DNA of 64,000 bases from Zoogloeaceae bacterium (GCA_024235635.1 JACKMA010000001.1:558001-622000); one strand, 5' to 3'; positions 53,085 through 62,148 are shown, numbered from the stretch's first letter. The notes: generated by a model not told the origin, from the sequence alone. Made by a program: numbers and translations.

Positions 53085-53567
53085 TCAGCGGAGATTGGCG
53101 ATTTCCTTCTGCAGCGCCTCGACATTGCGGCGGTGCAGTTCGACCTGCTGCTTGAAAGGCTCGAGGCGATCCAGCTTCTTCTGGTAGTTGCGCTCATTGC
53201 CGAAGCGGATCGAGTCCTGCTCCGCCAATGCCTTTTCGGCCTCGGCCAGGGCCTTCTGCTCAGCGGCGAGCTCCGTGCCGAGAATCGAGCGCCGGCTATC
53301 GTCGCGCGACTGCTGCTCGTCTGGGCTGACCCGCGGAAAATTCTGCTCGCTGCTGTCCGGTACCTTGGGCGCGCTGCGCGCCGGCGGCTTCAGCGACGGC
53401 ACCGACGACACTGGCAGATCTTCGTCGAGCTGCTTGCATCCCTTCGCCGTATCGACGTCGTTGGTGTAGGTGACGCGCCCGTGGGAATCGACGCACTTGT
53501 AGATCCCGGCCGACACGCTGCCGCCGTGCATCGCCAGCACCAAACCGAAAAGCAGGGATTTACGCAT
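53085..53567 (-). CDS. DUF4124 domain protein with signal peptide
   Basis: The 160-residue protein begins MRKSLLFGLVLAMHGGSVSA, a signal peptide, followed by GIYKCVDSHGRVTYTND, the DUF4124 motif. The second half is a long charged coiled coil (LAAEQKALAEAEKALAEQD and on). The gene lies between glnA and glnL in many gammaproteobacteria, but its role is unknown. It is preceded by a terminator for glnA. Confidence 0.88.
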   Translation of the reverse strand: MRKSLLFGLVLAMHGGSVSAGIYKCVDSHGRVTYTNDVDTAKGCKQLDEDLPVSSVPSLKPPARSAPKVPDSSEQNFPRVSPDEQQSRDDSRRSILGTELAAEQKALAEAEKALAEQDSIRFGNERNYQKKLDRLEPFKQQVELHRRNVEALQKEIANLR

Positions 53568-53634
53568 CGGTCGGAAACTCCCGTGGGTGGGGCTTCCGAG
53601 TGTAGAAAGGCGGCCGGCCAAATGCAAACGCCGG

Positions 53635-53663
53635 AAAAAAAGGACGGGCCGCGGCCCGTCCTT
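53635..53663 (-). terminator. Rho-independent terminator of glnA
   Basis: An 11-base-pair stem (AAGGACGGGCC with its complement) and a two-base centre is followed by a T-run on the minus strand. It lies 24 bases past the glnA stop and limits read-through to the DUF4124-glnL-glnG genes. Confidence 0.85.
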
Positions 53664-53686
53664 CGCTTCGCCGATCGGTCGATCGA

Positions 53687-55096
53687 TCAGCTGCTGTAGT
53701 ACATGTCGAACTCGACCGGATGGGTCGTGATGCGCAGACGGTTCACTTCTTCCATCTTGAGCTCGATGTAGGCGTCGAGGTAGTCATTGGAGAACACACC
53801 GCCACGGGTCAGGAACTCGCGGTCTGCGTCCAGCGCTTCCAGTGCCATGTCGAGGCTGTGGCACACGGTCGGGATCTTGGCATCCTCTTCCGGCGGCAGG
53901 TCGTAGAGGTTCTTGTCGGCCGGGTCGCCCGGGTGGATCTTGTTCTGGATGCCGTCGAGGCCGGCCATCATCAGGGCCGAGAAGCACAGGTACGGGTTGG
54001 CCAGCGGATCCGGGAAGCGGGTCTCGAGGCGGCGGCCCTTCGGATTGGCGGTATACGGGATCCGGATCGAGGCGGAACGGTTGCGAGCCGAATAGGCCAG
54101 CTTGGTCGGCGCCTCGTAGTGCGGCACCAGGCGCTTGTAGGAGTTCGTGCCCGGGTTGGTGATGGCGTTCAGCGCACGGGCGTGCTTGATGACGCCACCG
54201 ATGTAGTACAGGGCCATCTCGGACAGGCCGGCGTACTCGTTGCCGGCGAACAGGTTCTGGCCGTCCTTCCAGATCGACTGGTGGACGTGCATGCCGGAAC
54301 CGTTGTCGCCGACGATGGGCTTCGGCATGAAGGTGGCGGTCTTGCCGTACTGGTGCGCGACGTTGTGCACGATGTACTTGAGGATCTGGGTCCAGTCCGC
54401 GCGCTTGGTCAGGGTATTGAACTTGGTGCCGATTTCGCACTGGCCGGCGGTCGCGACTTCGTGGTGGTGCACTTCACACTCGACGCCGCAGGCTTCCATC
54501 GCCAGCACCATCGCGGCGCGGATGTCGTTCAGGCTGTCGACCGGCGGCACCGGGAAATAGCCGCCCTTGACGCGCGGACGGTGACCGGTGTTGCCACCCT
54601 CGAACTTCTCGGCGGTGGACCAGGCAGCCTCTTCCGAGATCACCTTGCTGTAGACGCCGGACATGTCGACGTTCCACTCGACCGAGTCGAGGATGAAGAA
54701 CTCGGGCTCCGGACCGAAGTAGGCGGTATCGCCGACGCCGGTGGACTTGAGGTAGGCCTCGGCGCGCTTCGCCAGCGAGCGCGGGTCGCGGTCGTAGCCC
54801 TTGCCGTCGGACGGCTCGACGACATCGCAGGACACCACCAGGGTGGTCTCGTCGAAGAACGGATCGATGTACGCGGTGTCGGGATCCGGCATCAGGATCA
54901 TGTCCGAAGCCTGAATGCCCTTCCAGCCAGCGATCGACGAGCCGTCGAAGGGGTGGCCGGATTCGAAGTGATCCTCGCCGAAGGCGCTCACAGGCAGCCC
55001 GACGTGCTGCTCCTTGCCACGGGTGTCGGTAAAGCGCAGGTCGATGAAGCGAACTTCATTCTCCTGGATCATCTTCATGACGTTCTCAGCGGACAT
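53687..55096 (-). CDS. glnA: glutamine synthetase type I
   Basis: The 469-residue enzyme makes glutamine from glutamate and ammonia. The sequence contains the active-site motifs FDGSSIAGW, GPEPEFFILDS and NGSGMHVHQS, and the adenylylation Tyr in KNLYDLPPEE near residue 398. It is therefore a beta-type enzyme regulated by GlnE. The promoter region has a sigma-54 site and three NtrC sites, and a strong terminator follows. Confidence 0.97.
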   Translation of the reverse strand: MSAENVMKMIQENEVRFIDLRFTDTRGKEQHVGLPVSAFGEDHFESGHPFDGSSIAGWKGIQASDMILMPDPDTAYIDPFFDETTLVVSCDVVEPSDGKGYDRDPRSLAKRAEAYLKSTGVGDTAYFGPEPEFFILDSVEWNVDMSGVYSKVISEEAAWSTAEKFEGGNTGHRPRVKGGYFPVPPVDSLNDIRAAMVLAMEACGVECEVHHHEVATAGQCEIGTKFNTLTKRADWTQILKYIVHNVAHQYGKTATFMPKPIVGDNGSGMHVHQSIWKDGQNLFAGNEYAGLSEMALYYIGGVIKHARALNAITNPGTNSYKRLVPHYEAPTKLAYSARNRSASIRIPYTANPKGRRLETRFPDPLANPYLCFSALMMAGLDGIQNKIHPGDPADKNLYDLPPEEDAKIPTVCHSLDMALEALDADREFLTRGGVFSNDYLDAYIELKMEEVNRLRITTHPVEFDMYYSS

Positions 55097-55156
55097 GCTC
55101 GACTCCTGGTTGTGTTCCGTTGTTCAAGAAAGTGGAAAATCGACGGGCCGAATCGT

Positions 55157-55173
55157 AGCACTTAGCGTGCCAA
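55157..55173 (-). promoter_or_regulatory. sigma-54 promoter of glnA
   Basis: The minus strand reads TTGGCACGCTAAGTGCT, nearly the consensus TTGGCACGNNNNTTGCW, with GG (55170-55171) and GC (55158-55159) ten bases apart. Transcription would start near 55146, about 50 bases ahead of glnA. Confidence 0.88.
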
Positions 55174-55212
55174 ACGACAGAAAAGCCAGCCACTCCCCGC
55201 TGCACTGCACGA

Positions 55213-55283
55213 TGCACCATTTTGGACGAAAAATTACGCACAACAATGGTGCAATCTATGAATTCTTGCACCATTGTTGTGCG
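55213..55283. promoter_or_regulatory. three NtrC sites of glnA
   Basis: TGCACC-type dyads lie at 55213-55229, 55237-55253 and 55267-55283 (centres about 75, 99 and 129 bases ahead of the start point), typical enhancer positions for NtrC. The latter two form a perfect 17-base inverted repeat (arms 55238-55254 and 55266-55282, spacer 11). The outermost overlaps the 3' end of the CDF gene. Confidence 0.8.
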
Positions 55284-56437
55284 GATTCGAAAAACCGGAC
55301 GCAGCGCAGGTAGGGATGGCCATTCAGCGCCCGTTCCACACGCTGACGCAGCGCGGCGAGCTCGTGCTCGCCATGCCCATTCCAGCCGGACGGCATGAAC
55401 ACTTCGATCTCCACTTCCCCGCCCAGGAAATGCAACTGCACGCGCTCCGGCTCGGGCCCGTGCTCGCCGACGACTTCGCGCACGGTCGCGACCAGTTCGT
55501 CCCGCCTCGGGATGCGCAGTCCCGCCGGCGGCAACAGATCGTCCTCGACATCGACATGGACCAGCACGTCCTGGACGTCGCTGCGGATCCGCAGCAGCCG
55601 CGCCCGCGCCGACTCGGCGACGCGGTGGCCTTCGGACACGGTGATGCGCGGATCGACCTGGACGTGGGCGTCCACCAGCACCCGCGGCCCCATTCGCCGG
55701 GTGCGCAAGTCGTGCACGCCCATCACCCCCGAGGTCTCGAGCAGCGCGCTGCGCAACTCGCCGGTCTCCTCCGCGTCGAGCCCGGTGTCGATCAACTCGC
55801 GCACCGCCTGCAAGGCCAGCCGCCAGCCCATGCGCAGGATCATCACGCCGACCAGTACCGCGGCCAACGGCTCGAGTGCCGGGTAGCCGGCGATGCTGCC
55901 GCCGATGCCGATCGCGACCACCAGTGACGAAGCCGCGTCCGAGCGCGCATGCCAGGCGTTGGCTTCGACCATCGACGATCGCACCCGCCGCGCGACCCGG
56001 CGCAGGAAGCGGAACAGCCCCTCCTTCGCCAACAGGGTCAGCACCGCCATCACCAGCGCGGCCGGATGGATCGCGGCCAGTTCGCCGAGATGCTGGATGC
56101 GGTCGACCGAGGCCATCAGGAAGCCGGCGCCGACCGCCATCAGCAGCGCGCCCAGCGCCATTGATGCAACCGTTTCGATGCGGCCGTGTCCATACGGATG
56201 CTCGCGGTCGGCCGGCTCGCCACCACGCTTGTTGGCGAACAGCACGAGCCCGTCGGCCATCAGGTCGGCCAGCGTGTGGGTCGCGTCGGCGAGCAGGCTG
56301 AAGGCATTGGCGGCGACGCCGACCACCACCTGCGCCGCGACCAGGAACAGGTTCACTGCGAGCCCGGTCAGGGTCGCTCGTCGGATGATGCGCTCGCGCT
56401 CGGTGTCGGAATGTGGTGGCGTGACCTCGGTCACCAT
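55256..56437 (-). CDS. cation diffusion facilitator transporter
   Basis: The 393-residue protein has six membrane helices with metal-site motifs NAFSLLADATHTLADLMAD and HGRIETVASM and the second site HARSDAASSLVV, then a large cytoplasmic domain with two ferredoxin-like units, about 100 residues more than simple CDF proteins. Zinc, iron or manganese could be the substrate. Its 3' end contains glnA enhancer sites. It is divergent from the rhodanese gene. Confidence 0.88.
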   Translation of the reverse strand: MVTEVTPPHSDTERERIIRRATLTGLAVNLFLVAAQVVVGVAANAFSLLADATHTLADLMADGLVLFANKRGGEPADREHPYGHGRIETVASMALGALLMAVGAGFLMASVDRIQHLGELAAIHPAALVMAVLTLLAKEGLFRFLRRVARRVRSSMVEANAWHARSDAASSLVVAIGIGGSIAGYPALEPLAAVLVGVMILRMGWRLALQAVRELIDTGLDAEETGELRSALLETSGVMGVHDLRTRRMGPRVLVDAHVQVDPRITVSEGHRVAESARARLLRIRSDVQDVLVHVDVEDDLLPPAGLRIPRRDELVATVREVVGEHGPEPERVQLHFLGGEVEIEVFMPSGWNGHGEHELAALRQRVERALNGHPYLRCVRFFESAQQWCKNS

Positions 56438-56494
56438 ATGGCGTCGGCCGGGTATACTCTCGAACCCGCCATTCTATCGATCCGGGAGCGAACG

Positions 56495-56947
56495 ATGGGA
56501 AGACTCAACGACCTGCTCGGGCTGGCCCACAAGCGCGCGGAGGAGATGCGGCTGCCGTATGCCGGCGCGCTGACGCCGGCCGAAGCGCATGAGGTCTGGC
56601 AGCTCGCGCCGGGCGCGAAGCTGGTGGACGTGCGAACGCGTGCCGAGTGGGACTGGGTCGGACGGGTGCCGGATGCGGTCGAGATCGAATGGCTCGGCTA
56701 CCCGGGCAGCCCGCTCAATCCCAACTTCCTGCCGCAGCTCGCGCATCAGGTCGATCCGGAAGCGCTGGTGATGTTTCTGTGCCGCAGTGGCGTGCGCTCG
56801 GGCAAGGCCGCGACGGCCGCCACCGAAGCCGGCTACACGAACTGCTACAACATCCTCGAAGGCTTCGAGGGCGACAAGGACGCAGCGGGCCATCGCAACC
56901 GGGTCGGCGGCTGGCGCCACGCCGGCCTGCCCTGGATCCAGAGCTGA
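56495..56947 (+). CDS. rhodanese-like protein
   Basis: The 150-residue protein is a single rhodanese domain: LVDVRTRAEWDWVGR and the active-site Cys in FLCRSGVRSGKAA. It may transfer sulfur from thiosulfate or a persulfide. GGGAGCG precedes the ATG. The adjacent nadA gene encodes a 4Fe-4S enzyme, so a role in sulfur supply is possible but not shown. Confidence 0.9.
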   Translation: MGRLNDLLGLAHKRAEEMRLPYAGALTPAEAHEVWQLAPGAKLVDVRTRAEWDWVGRVPDAVEIEWLGYPGSPLNPNFLPQLAHQVDPEALVMFLCRSGVRSGKAATAATEAGYTNCYNILEGFEGDKDAAGHRNRVGGWRHAGLPWIQS

Positions 56948-57014
56948 CACCGGCAATCTCGCCGGTCCAGGCAACCGGCGGCACGGCCGCCAGACCGTTT
57001 GCAGGACGACCATC

Positions 57015-58115
57015 ATGCAGGTAGCGACGATCAGTTTCGACAAGTTCAACACCCTCGCCGACGAGGACGCGCAACGGCGGATCGTGGCCGCGCGCGAACG
57101 CCTCGGCGACAAGGCGGTACTGCTGTGCCATCACTACCAGCGGGCCGATGTCTATCGGCATGCCGATCTCACCGGCGACTCGCTGAAGCTCGCCAGGCTG
57201 GCCTCGGAGACCGAGGCCGAATACATCGTGTTCTGTGGCGTGCACTTCATGGCGGAAGTCGCCGACATCCTGTCGAAGCCTCACCAGACGGCGATCCTGC
57301 CGGATCTCGCCGCCGGATGCTCGATGGCCGACATGGCCAACCTGGCCAAGGTCGAGCGCTGCTGGCGCGAACTGACCGAGGTCGTCGGCACGCCGGACGA
57401 GCGGATCACGCCGGTCACCTACATCAATTCGGCGGCCGATCTCAAGGCCTTCTGCGGCGAGCACGGCGGCATCGTCTGCACCTCGACCAATGCCCCGACG
57501 ATTCTCGACTGGGCATTCGCCCAGCGGGAGAAGGTGCTGTTTTTCCCGGATCAGCATCTCGGCCGCTGGACCGGCTACAAGAAGGGCATCGCCCTCGAGC
57601 AGATGGTGGTGTGGGATCCGGACCTGGAATACGGCGGCCTCACGCCGGAACAGATCGCCAACGCCAAGATCCTGCTGTGGAAAGGGCATTGCTCGGTGCA
57701 CCAGATGTTCCAGGAAAGCCATATCCGCCGCTGGCGGATGCAGCATCCGGACGGCAAGGTGATTTCGCACCCCGAGAGCAATCTCGACGTGTGCATCAAT
57801 TCCGACTACGTCGGCTCGACCGAGTACATCATCAAGACCATCACCGCCGCCGAGCCCGATACCCGCTGGCTGGTCGGCACCGAACTCAATTTGGTGAACC
57901 GCCTGGCCGAGGAGATGAAGCCGCAGGGCAAGGTCGTCCAGTTCATGGCGCCGACCGTGTGCATGTGCTCGACGATGCAGCGCATCGACCCGCAGCACCT
58001 GGCGTGGACGCTCGAGAACCTTGCCGACGGCAATGTCGTCAATCCGATCCGCGTACCCGAGCACGAAGCCGAACTGGCCCGACTGGCGCTCGACCGGATG
58101 CTGGCGGTGTCCTGA
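57015..58115 (+). CDS. nadA: quinolinate synthase NadA
   Basis: NadA condenses iminoaspartate with dihydroxyacetone phosphate to form quinolinate for NAD synthesis. The 366 residues include the three cluster cysteines (VFCGVHFM, GIVCTSTNA and APTVCMCSTM) and the motifs HYQRADVY and FPDQHLGRWTG. nadB and nadC are not in this window. It lies 67 bases after the rhodanese gene. Confidence 0.96.
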   Translation: MQVATISFDKFNTLADEDAQRRIVAARERLGDKAVLLCHHYQRADVYRHADLTGDSLKLARLASETEAEYIVFCGVHFMAEVADILSKPHQTAILPDLAAGCSMADMANLAKVERCWRELTEVVGTPDERITPVTYINSAADLKAFCGEHGGIVCTSTNAPTILDWAFAQREKVLFFPDQHLGRWTGYKKGIALEQMVVWDPDLEYGGLTPEQIANAKILLWKGHCSVHQMFQESHIRRWRMQHPDGKVISHPESNLDVCINSDYVGSTEYIIKTITAAEPDTRWLVGTELNLVNRLAEEMKPQGKVVQFMAPTVCMCSTMQRIDPQHLAWTLENLADGNVVNPIRVPEHEAELARLALDRMLAVS

Positions 58116-58148
58116 GGCGAAGCCACGCGGCAGGCACCGCGCCGCCTG

Positions 58149-58598
58149 TCAGCAGCGGATGAAGGCGGCAACCTTGGGATCGCGGCGCAGCGTCGCCATG
58201 TCGTCGTCGGTGGGCAGGCTGGGTCGGTCGCGTTCGGCATTCACCAGGCACAGGAAACCCAGCGAGGTGGCTTCGGTGGCGCGAAACTGATGCCAGGTCC
58301 AGGCCGGGATCTCGACCAGATCATGGCTGCGTACCGCCCGGACGTCCTGCCCCACCAGACAGGCGCCCTGCCCGTGCAGGATCATCACCGCGTGCACATG
58401 GGCGTGGCGCTCGAGGGTCGTGTGCCCGCCCGGACCGATCTCGAAATAACGCCACTCGCAGGCCAGCTCCGGATGTGCGAACAGCAATTGACGGGTGACG
58501 TCGCGAAACGGCGCCGTCCCCTCGGGCTTGTAGTGATGCACCGGCACCGCCTGCCAGCGGCCGGGTGCCTCGCAGCGACGCCAGACCGGGCCGGTCAT
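58149..58598 (-). CDS. cupin protein paired with a RuBisCO-like protein
   Basis: The 149-residue single-domain cupin has metal-ligand motifs ERHAHVHAVMIL (His65, His67) and WTWHQF (His103) and a conserved-looking Cys118 in LGFLCLV, followed by ERDRP. The start overlaps the RuBisCO-like gene by ATGA. In Rhodospirillum rubrum an adjacent cupin acts after the RuBisCO-like isomerase, releasing methanethiol from 1-methylthioxylulose 5-phosphate to give DXP. This pairing suggests the same role here; the specific activity is inferred. Confidence 0.82.
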   Translation of the reverse strand: MTGPVWRRCEAPGRWQAVPVHHYKPEGTAPFRDVTRQLLFAHPELACEWRYFEIGPGGHTTLERHAHVHAVMILHGQGACLVGQDVRAVRSHDLVEIPAWTWHQFRATEATSLGFLCLVNAERDRPSLPTDDDMATLRRDPKVAAFIRC

Positions 58599-59680
58599 GA
58601 GCAGGCCACCGCTGCACGAGTCGCGCCGACGAAGTCCCGGGCTGCCGCCTCGACACCGAGCGGGGAAGCCAGCAGCGCGCCGCCGATCAACAGCATGACA
58701 TCCTCTCCATAGAACGACAGCATCTCGGCGACCCGCTCCGGCCGCATGCCGCCGGCCGGCACCGGCAGGGTCGTACCGAGGCCGTGCCAGGGTGCCCGCG
58801 CCGCTTCGGCGATCGTCCGGCAGCAGTCTTCAGAATAGCTGAATCGCCCGCCATGGTTGGGAAAGATCGTCGCATCGGCGCCGCACAGACGGAACAGCTT
58901 GCCGATCAGCGCGGCGGGCACGATGCGCGCTGCGCCGGCCATCGCCGGATGGGCCAGCACCATGAATTCGCCGGCGACCTCCTGCAGCGCGCCGACGCCG
59001 CTGACCATCGGTGCCAGCAGCACCATGCGAACGCCGGCGTCCCGGGCCACGGCCAGTTGCCGCCGGAGACGGGCCGGCCCGCCACCGACACTCGGCACGT
59101 AAAGACATCGCTCGAGGCCCGATCGCGCAAGCGCCTCGCAGATGATCGGCACCCGCCTTTCGAACGGTGCGCGCGACTGGTCGGCCAGGCCATGATCGTC
59201 CTTGATCACATCGATGCCACCGGCCGCCAGCGCGCAGGCCAGATCGGCAAGCTCGGCCGCGGTCGACCCCAGTGGCTTCAACGCGCTGCAGGTGAGCGCG
59301 CCATCGACCCTGCCGACGGCCCGGCGCAGGCCGGCGATGCCATGGCGGGGTCCGCCGAACGATCGCACCGCCTCGGCGCTCAGTTCGAAGTCCTGCAGCC
59401 GGACCTCCGGTTGCAGCGAACTGTTGCCGAACAACATGTTCAGCAGTTGTCCGCCCTCGCCGCCGGTGCTCTCGAGCGACAGGCCGACGCGCACGTCGAA
59501 GGCGCCGTCGGCGGCAGCCTCGATCGCCAGCACCTCGCCGATGACCTGCTCGCGCACGAAGGCACTCGTAACTGCTTCTGGCGGCATCTCGATGCTCTGT
59601 TCGACGGCCAGCGCACAGGCCCGCGCCTCGACTTCAGCCGCGGCGCACGAGATCCGATAGACAACCTGAAGTTCCTTCAT
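58595..59680 (-). CDS. RuBisCO-like protein (form IV)
   Basis: The 361-residue protein has the RuBisCO fold without CO2-fixing residues. Counting from the ATG at 59680, Lys135 (SALKPLG) matches the first catalytic Lys, but the second Lys of KPK is lost. The activation motif reads Lys160-Asp-Asp-His163, with His replacing Glu. Near the C-terminus PNHGGRFSYS, PVPAGGM (Ala for Ser) and GGALLA replace loop residues. These changes exclude carboxylation and fit the isomerase/enolase class, like the R. rubrum MTRu-1-P isomerase group. A GTG at 59686 is an alternative start, but AGGTGG fits the ATG better. Confidence 0.9.
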   Translation of the reverse strand: MKELQVVYRISCAAAEVEARACALAVEQSIEMPPEAVTSAFVREQVIGEVLAIEAAADGAFDVRVGLSLESTGGEGGQLLNMLFGNSSLQPEVRLQDFELSAEAVRSFGGPRHGIAGLRRAVGRVDGALTCSALKPLGSTAAELADLACALAAGGIDVIKDDHGLADQSRAPFERRVPIICEALARSGLERCLYVPSVGGGPARLRRQLAVARDAGVRMVLLAPMVSGVGALQEVAGEFMVLAHPAMAGAARIVPAALIGKLFRLCGADATIFPNHGGRFSYSEDCCRTIAEAARAPWHGLGTTLPVPAGGMRPERVAEMLSFYGEDVMLLIGGALLASPLGVEAAARDFVGATRAAVACS

Positions 59681-59743
59681 CGCCACCTGCTCTTAGAATA
59701 CGACCCACAACCCCGAACTCGAACCGACAACAAGGGCCCGACG

Positions 59744-60517
59744 ATGCCGACCCTGCGCATCTGCACCTATAACATCCACAAGGGTTTTTCGCAGTTCAAC
59801 CGCCGCCTGGTGATCCACGACCTGCGCGAACAGTTGCGCAGCCTCGAGGCCGACCTCGTGTTCCTGCAGGAAGTCCAGGGCATGCATCTGGCGCACGCCC
59901 AGCGCCATCCGGAATGGCCCGCCATTCCGCAGCACCATTTTCTGGCCGAAGGCGCCTGGGTCGACAGCGCCTATGGCGGCAATGCGGTCTACGATCACGG
60001 TCACCACGGCAACGCCATCCTCAGCCGTTTTCCGATCGCCACGAGCGCCAACCAGGACGTCTCCGACCATCGCTTCGAGCGTCGCGGCCTGCTCCACTGC
60101 GAGATCGACGTCCCCGGCATGGCCGGGCGCCTGCACGCCGTCTGCGTCCATCTCGGCCTGTTCGCGGGCAGTCGCCGACGACAGATGGAGGCACTGGCCG
60201 AGCGCATGCAGGTGCTGGCCGGCGACGACCAGCCGATCATCATTGCCGGCGACTTCAACGACTGGCGCAACCATGCCGACCGCCTGCTGGCGCGACGGCT
60301 CGGCCTTCGGGAAGTGTTCTGCGGCGGTCGCGGCCGCCCGGCCCGCAGCTTTCCGAGCCAGTTGCCGCTGTTTCGCCTCGATCGAATCTATGTGCGCGGC
60401 TTCGACGTCCAGTGCGCCGAGGCCCACTACGGCGGCCCCTGGGCCCGCATCTCGGATCACGCGGCGCTGACCGCCACGCTGCGCCGACCATCCGGCGCCG
60501 ACCACCTGCGCGCCTGA
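59744..60517 (+). CDS. endonuclease/exonuclease/phosphatase family protein
   Basis: The 257-residue protein has the EEP fold: CTYNIHKGFSQFNRR, LVFLQEVQG with the metal Glu, HLGLFAGSRRRQ, IIAGDFNDWR and SDHAALTA. YbhP-like proteins are close relatives. The substrate, nucleic acid or lipid phosphate, is unknown. It begins 63 bases from the divergent RuBisCO-like gene start. Confidence 0.88.
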   Translation: MPTLRICTYNIHKGFSQFNRRLVIHDLREQLRSLEADLVFLQEVQGMHLAHAQRHPEWPAIPQHHFLAEGAWVDSAYGGNAVYDHGHHGNAILSRFPIATSANQDVSDHRFERRGLLHCEIDVPGMAGRLHAVCVHLGLFAGSRRRQMEALAERMQVLAGDDQPIIIAGDFNDWRNHADRLLARRLGLREVFCGGRGRPARSFPSQLPLFRLDRIYVRGFDVQCAEAHYGGPWARISDHAALTATLRRPSGADHLRA

Positions 60518-60531
60518 CGCCGTTCCAGCCC

Positions 60532-61020
60532 TCAGCCCGACCGCCCGGGCCGCGGCGGCAACGGCGGGCGCTTGGCCGAAATCACCCCGGTATTGACGCC
60601 GAACCAACCGAGCCCGCCGAACAGGCGGCCGTACTCGATCTTCACGCAACGATCCATCACCACCCGCAGGCCGGCCGCTTCGGCCCGTGCAACCGCCTCG
60701 GCGTTGATCACCCCGAGCTGCAGCCACAGGCTGCGGGCACCGATCGCGATCGCGTCCTCGACGACCGGCATCACATCGGCCGGCCGGCGAAACACGTCGA
60801 CCATGTCGATCGGTTCGGGGACGTCCCTCAGCGACGGATAGCAGCGCTCGCCGAGCACCTCGTCATAGGCCGGATTGACCGGAACGATGCGATAGCCCCG
60901 CTCCTGCATGTACTTGGCGGCGAAGTAGCTCGGCCGGTACCAGTTTGCGGATAAGCCGACGACCGCGATCACGCGATCTTCGCTCAACACCTTGCGCAAG
61001 CCCGAAATGTCGTCGATCAC
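60532..61020 (-). CDS. CoA-binding domain protein (YccU-like)
   Basis: The 162-residue protein has a Rossmann-type CoA-binding domain: AVVGLSANWYRPSY, VPVNPAYDEVLG, DMVDVFRRP and WLQLGVIN. YccU-like proteins are of unknown role. The GTG at 61020 overlaps the gluQ stop as GTGA. It ends 14 bases from the convergent EEP gene. Confidence 0.88.
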   Translation of the reverse strand: MIDDISGLRKVLSEDRVIAVVGLSANWYRPSYFAAKYMQERGYRIVPVNPAYDEVLGERCYPSLRDVPEPIDMVDVFRRPADVMPVVEDAIAIGARSLWLQLGVINAEAVARAEAAGLRVVMDRCVKIEYGRLFGGLGWFGVNTGVISAKRPPLPPRPGRSG

Positions 61021-61940
61021 GCCCTCTCCTCCCAGAACTCGGCATCGACCCGGATGGCGCGCTGCCGCGGAATCGCCGCCGGCCGCCAATGCTCGATCGC
61101 CCAGCGCCAGATGGTAGCAGGCGTGGCGCCTGCGAGTTCGGGCGGTGGCGCCTGGCCGAGGAAAGCCAACGCCGCCAACAGCGGCGGCGCCGGCCGCGCC
61201 GGGTCGATCGCCGGCGCCCGGCTCTGCTTGGAGAGCTTGTTGCCATGGCCGTTGGTCGCGACCGGCAGGTGCATGTAGCGCGGCGTCGACAGGCCGAGGC
61301 ATCGCTGCAGCCAGATCTGCCGGCAGCTCGAATCGATCAGGTCGGCGCCGCGCACGACGTCGGTGACGCCGCTGGCGGCGTCGTCCACCACCACCGCCAG
61401 CTGGTAGGCGAACAGGCCATCCGCCCGCTTCAGGACGAAATCGCCGACCTCGGCACCGACGTCTTCGCAGATGCGTCCCTGGACGCCATCGTCGAAGCAG
61501 ACTGCGAGGCCCGCCTCCGTCTTCAGGCGCACCGTCCGCGCGCGTCGCCCCGGCCGCAGCCCGTCACGGCAGGTGCCGGGGTACCGCGGTGCGCCATCAG
61601 GCGCCAATGCCGAATCCGCAATCTCGCGGCGGCTGCAGCCGCAGTCGAAGACTTGAGACGCAGCCCGCAGCCGAGCCAGTGCGGCGACGTAATGCTCGTC
61701 GCGCGCACTCTGGCGCCACGGCTCCGCGTCCCACTCGAAGCCCAGCGCCTCGAGTTGCCGCAGGATCGTGGCCTCCGCGCCGGTGACGGTGCGCGGCCGG
61801 TCGACGTCCTCGACGCGCAGCAGCCAGCGCCCGCTTCGGCACCTCGCCTCCAGATAGCTGCCTGCCGCAGCCACCAGCGACCCGAAATGCAGCGGTCCGG
61901 TGGGCGATGGGGCAAAGCGTCCGACGTAGGATGGCGGCAT
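61017..61940 (-). CDS. gluQ: glutamyl-Q tRNA(Asp) synthetase
   Basis: GluQ attaches glutamate to queuosine in tRNA-Asp. The 307 residues include the HIGH-like PSPTGPLHFGS and the KMSKS-like KLSKQ, and lack the C-terminal anticodon-binding domain of GluRS. The pairing of gluQ with queD and tRNA-Asp in the same region fits the presence of queuosine. A zinc site (DCGCSRREI) is visible. It is coupled to the YccU-like gene. Confidence 0.95.
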   Translation of the reverse strand: MPPSYVGRFAPSPTGPLHFGSLVAAAGSYLEARCRSGRWLLRVEDVDRPRTVTGAEATILRQLEALGFEWDAEPWRQSARDEHYVAALARLRAASQVFDCGCSRREIADSALAPDGAPRYPGTCRDGLRPGRRARTVRLKTEAGLAVCFDDGVQGRICEDVGAEVGDFVLKRADGLFAYQLAVVVDDAASGVTDVVRGADLIDSSCRQIWLQRCLGLSTPRYMHLPVATNGHGNKLSKQSRAPAIDPARPAPPLLAALAFLGQAPPPELAGATPATIWRWAIEHWRPAAIPRQRAIRVDAEFWEERA

Positions 61941-62148
61941 CGTCTCGATTCACAGGCCGATCATCGCTTCGATGCACGGCGACGGTGGGGGCCGCGCCGC
62001 CGCCGCGGGCGAACGAGATCGACAGCGGCAACGATACACGAGGCTGGATTGCGGCGCCCGGCTCGGGGACAATTAGCGACTTTGTCCGTGGCGGCACATC
62101 GACGATTTGCGCCCCGGTACCCAACTTCACGCTCAGGGACTAGATCGC
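61941..62148. other. divergent promoter region of gluQ and the aspartokinase
   Basis: The 208-base gap between the gluQ and aspartokinase starts contains no gene. Both promoters should lie here. No convincing -35/-10 pair was identified. Confidence 0.45.
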
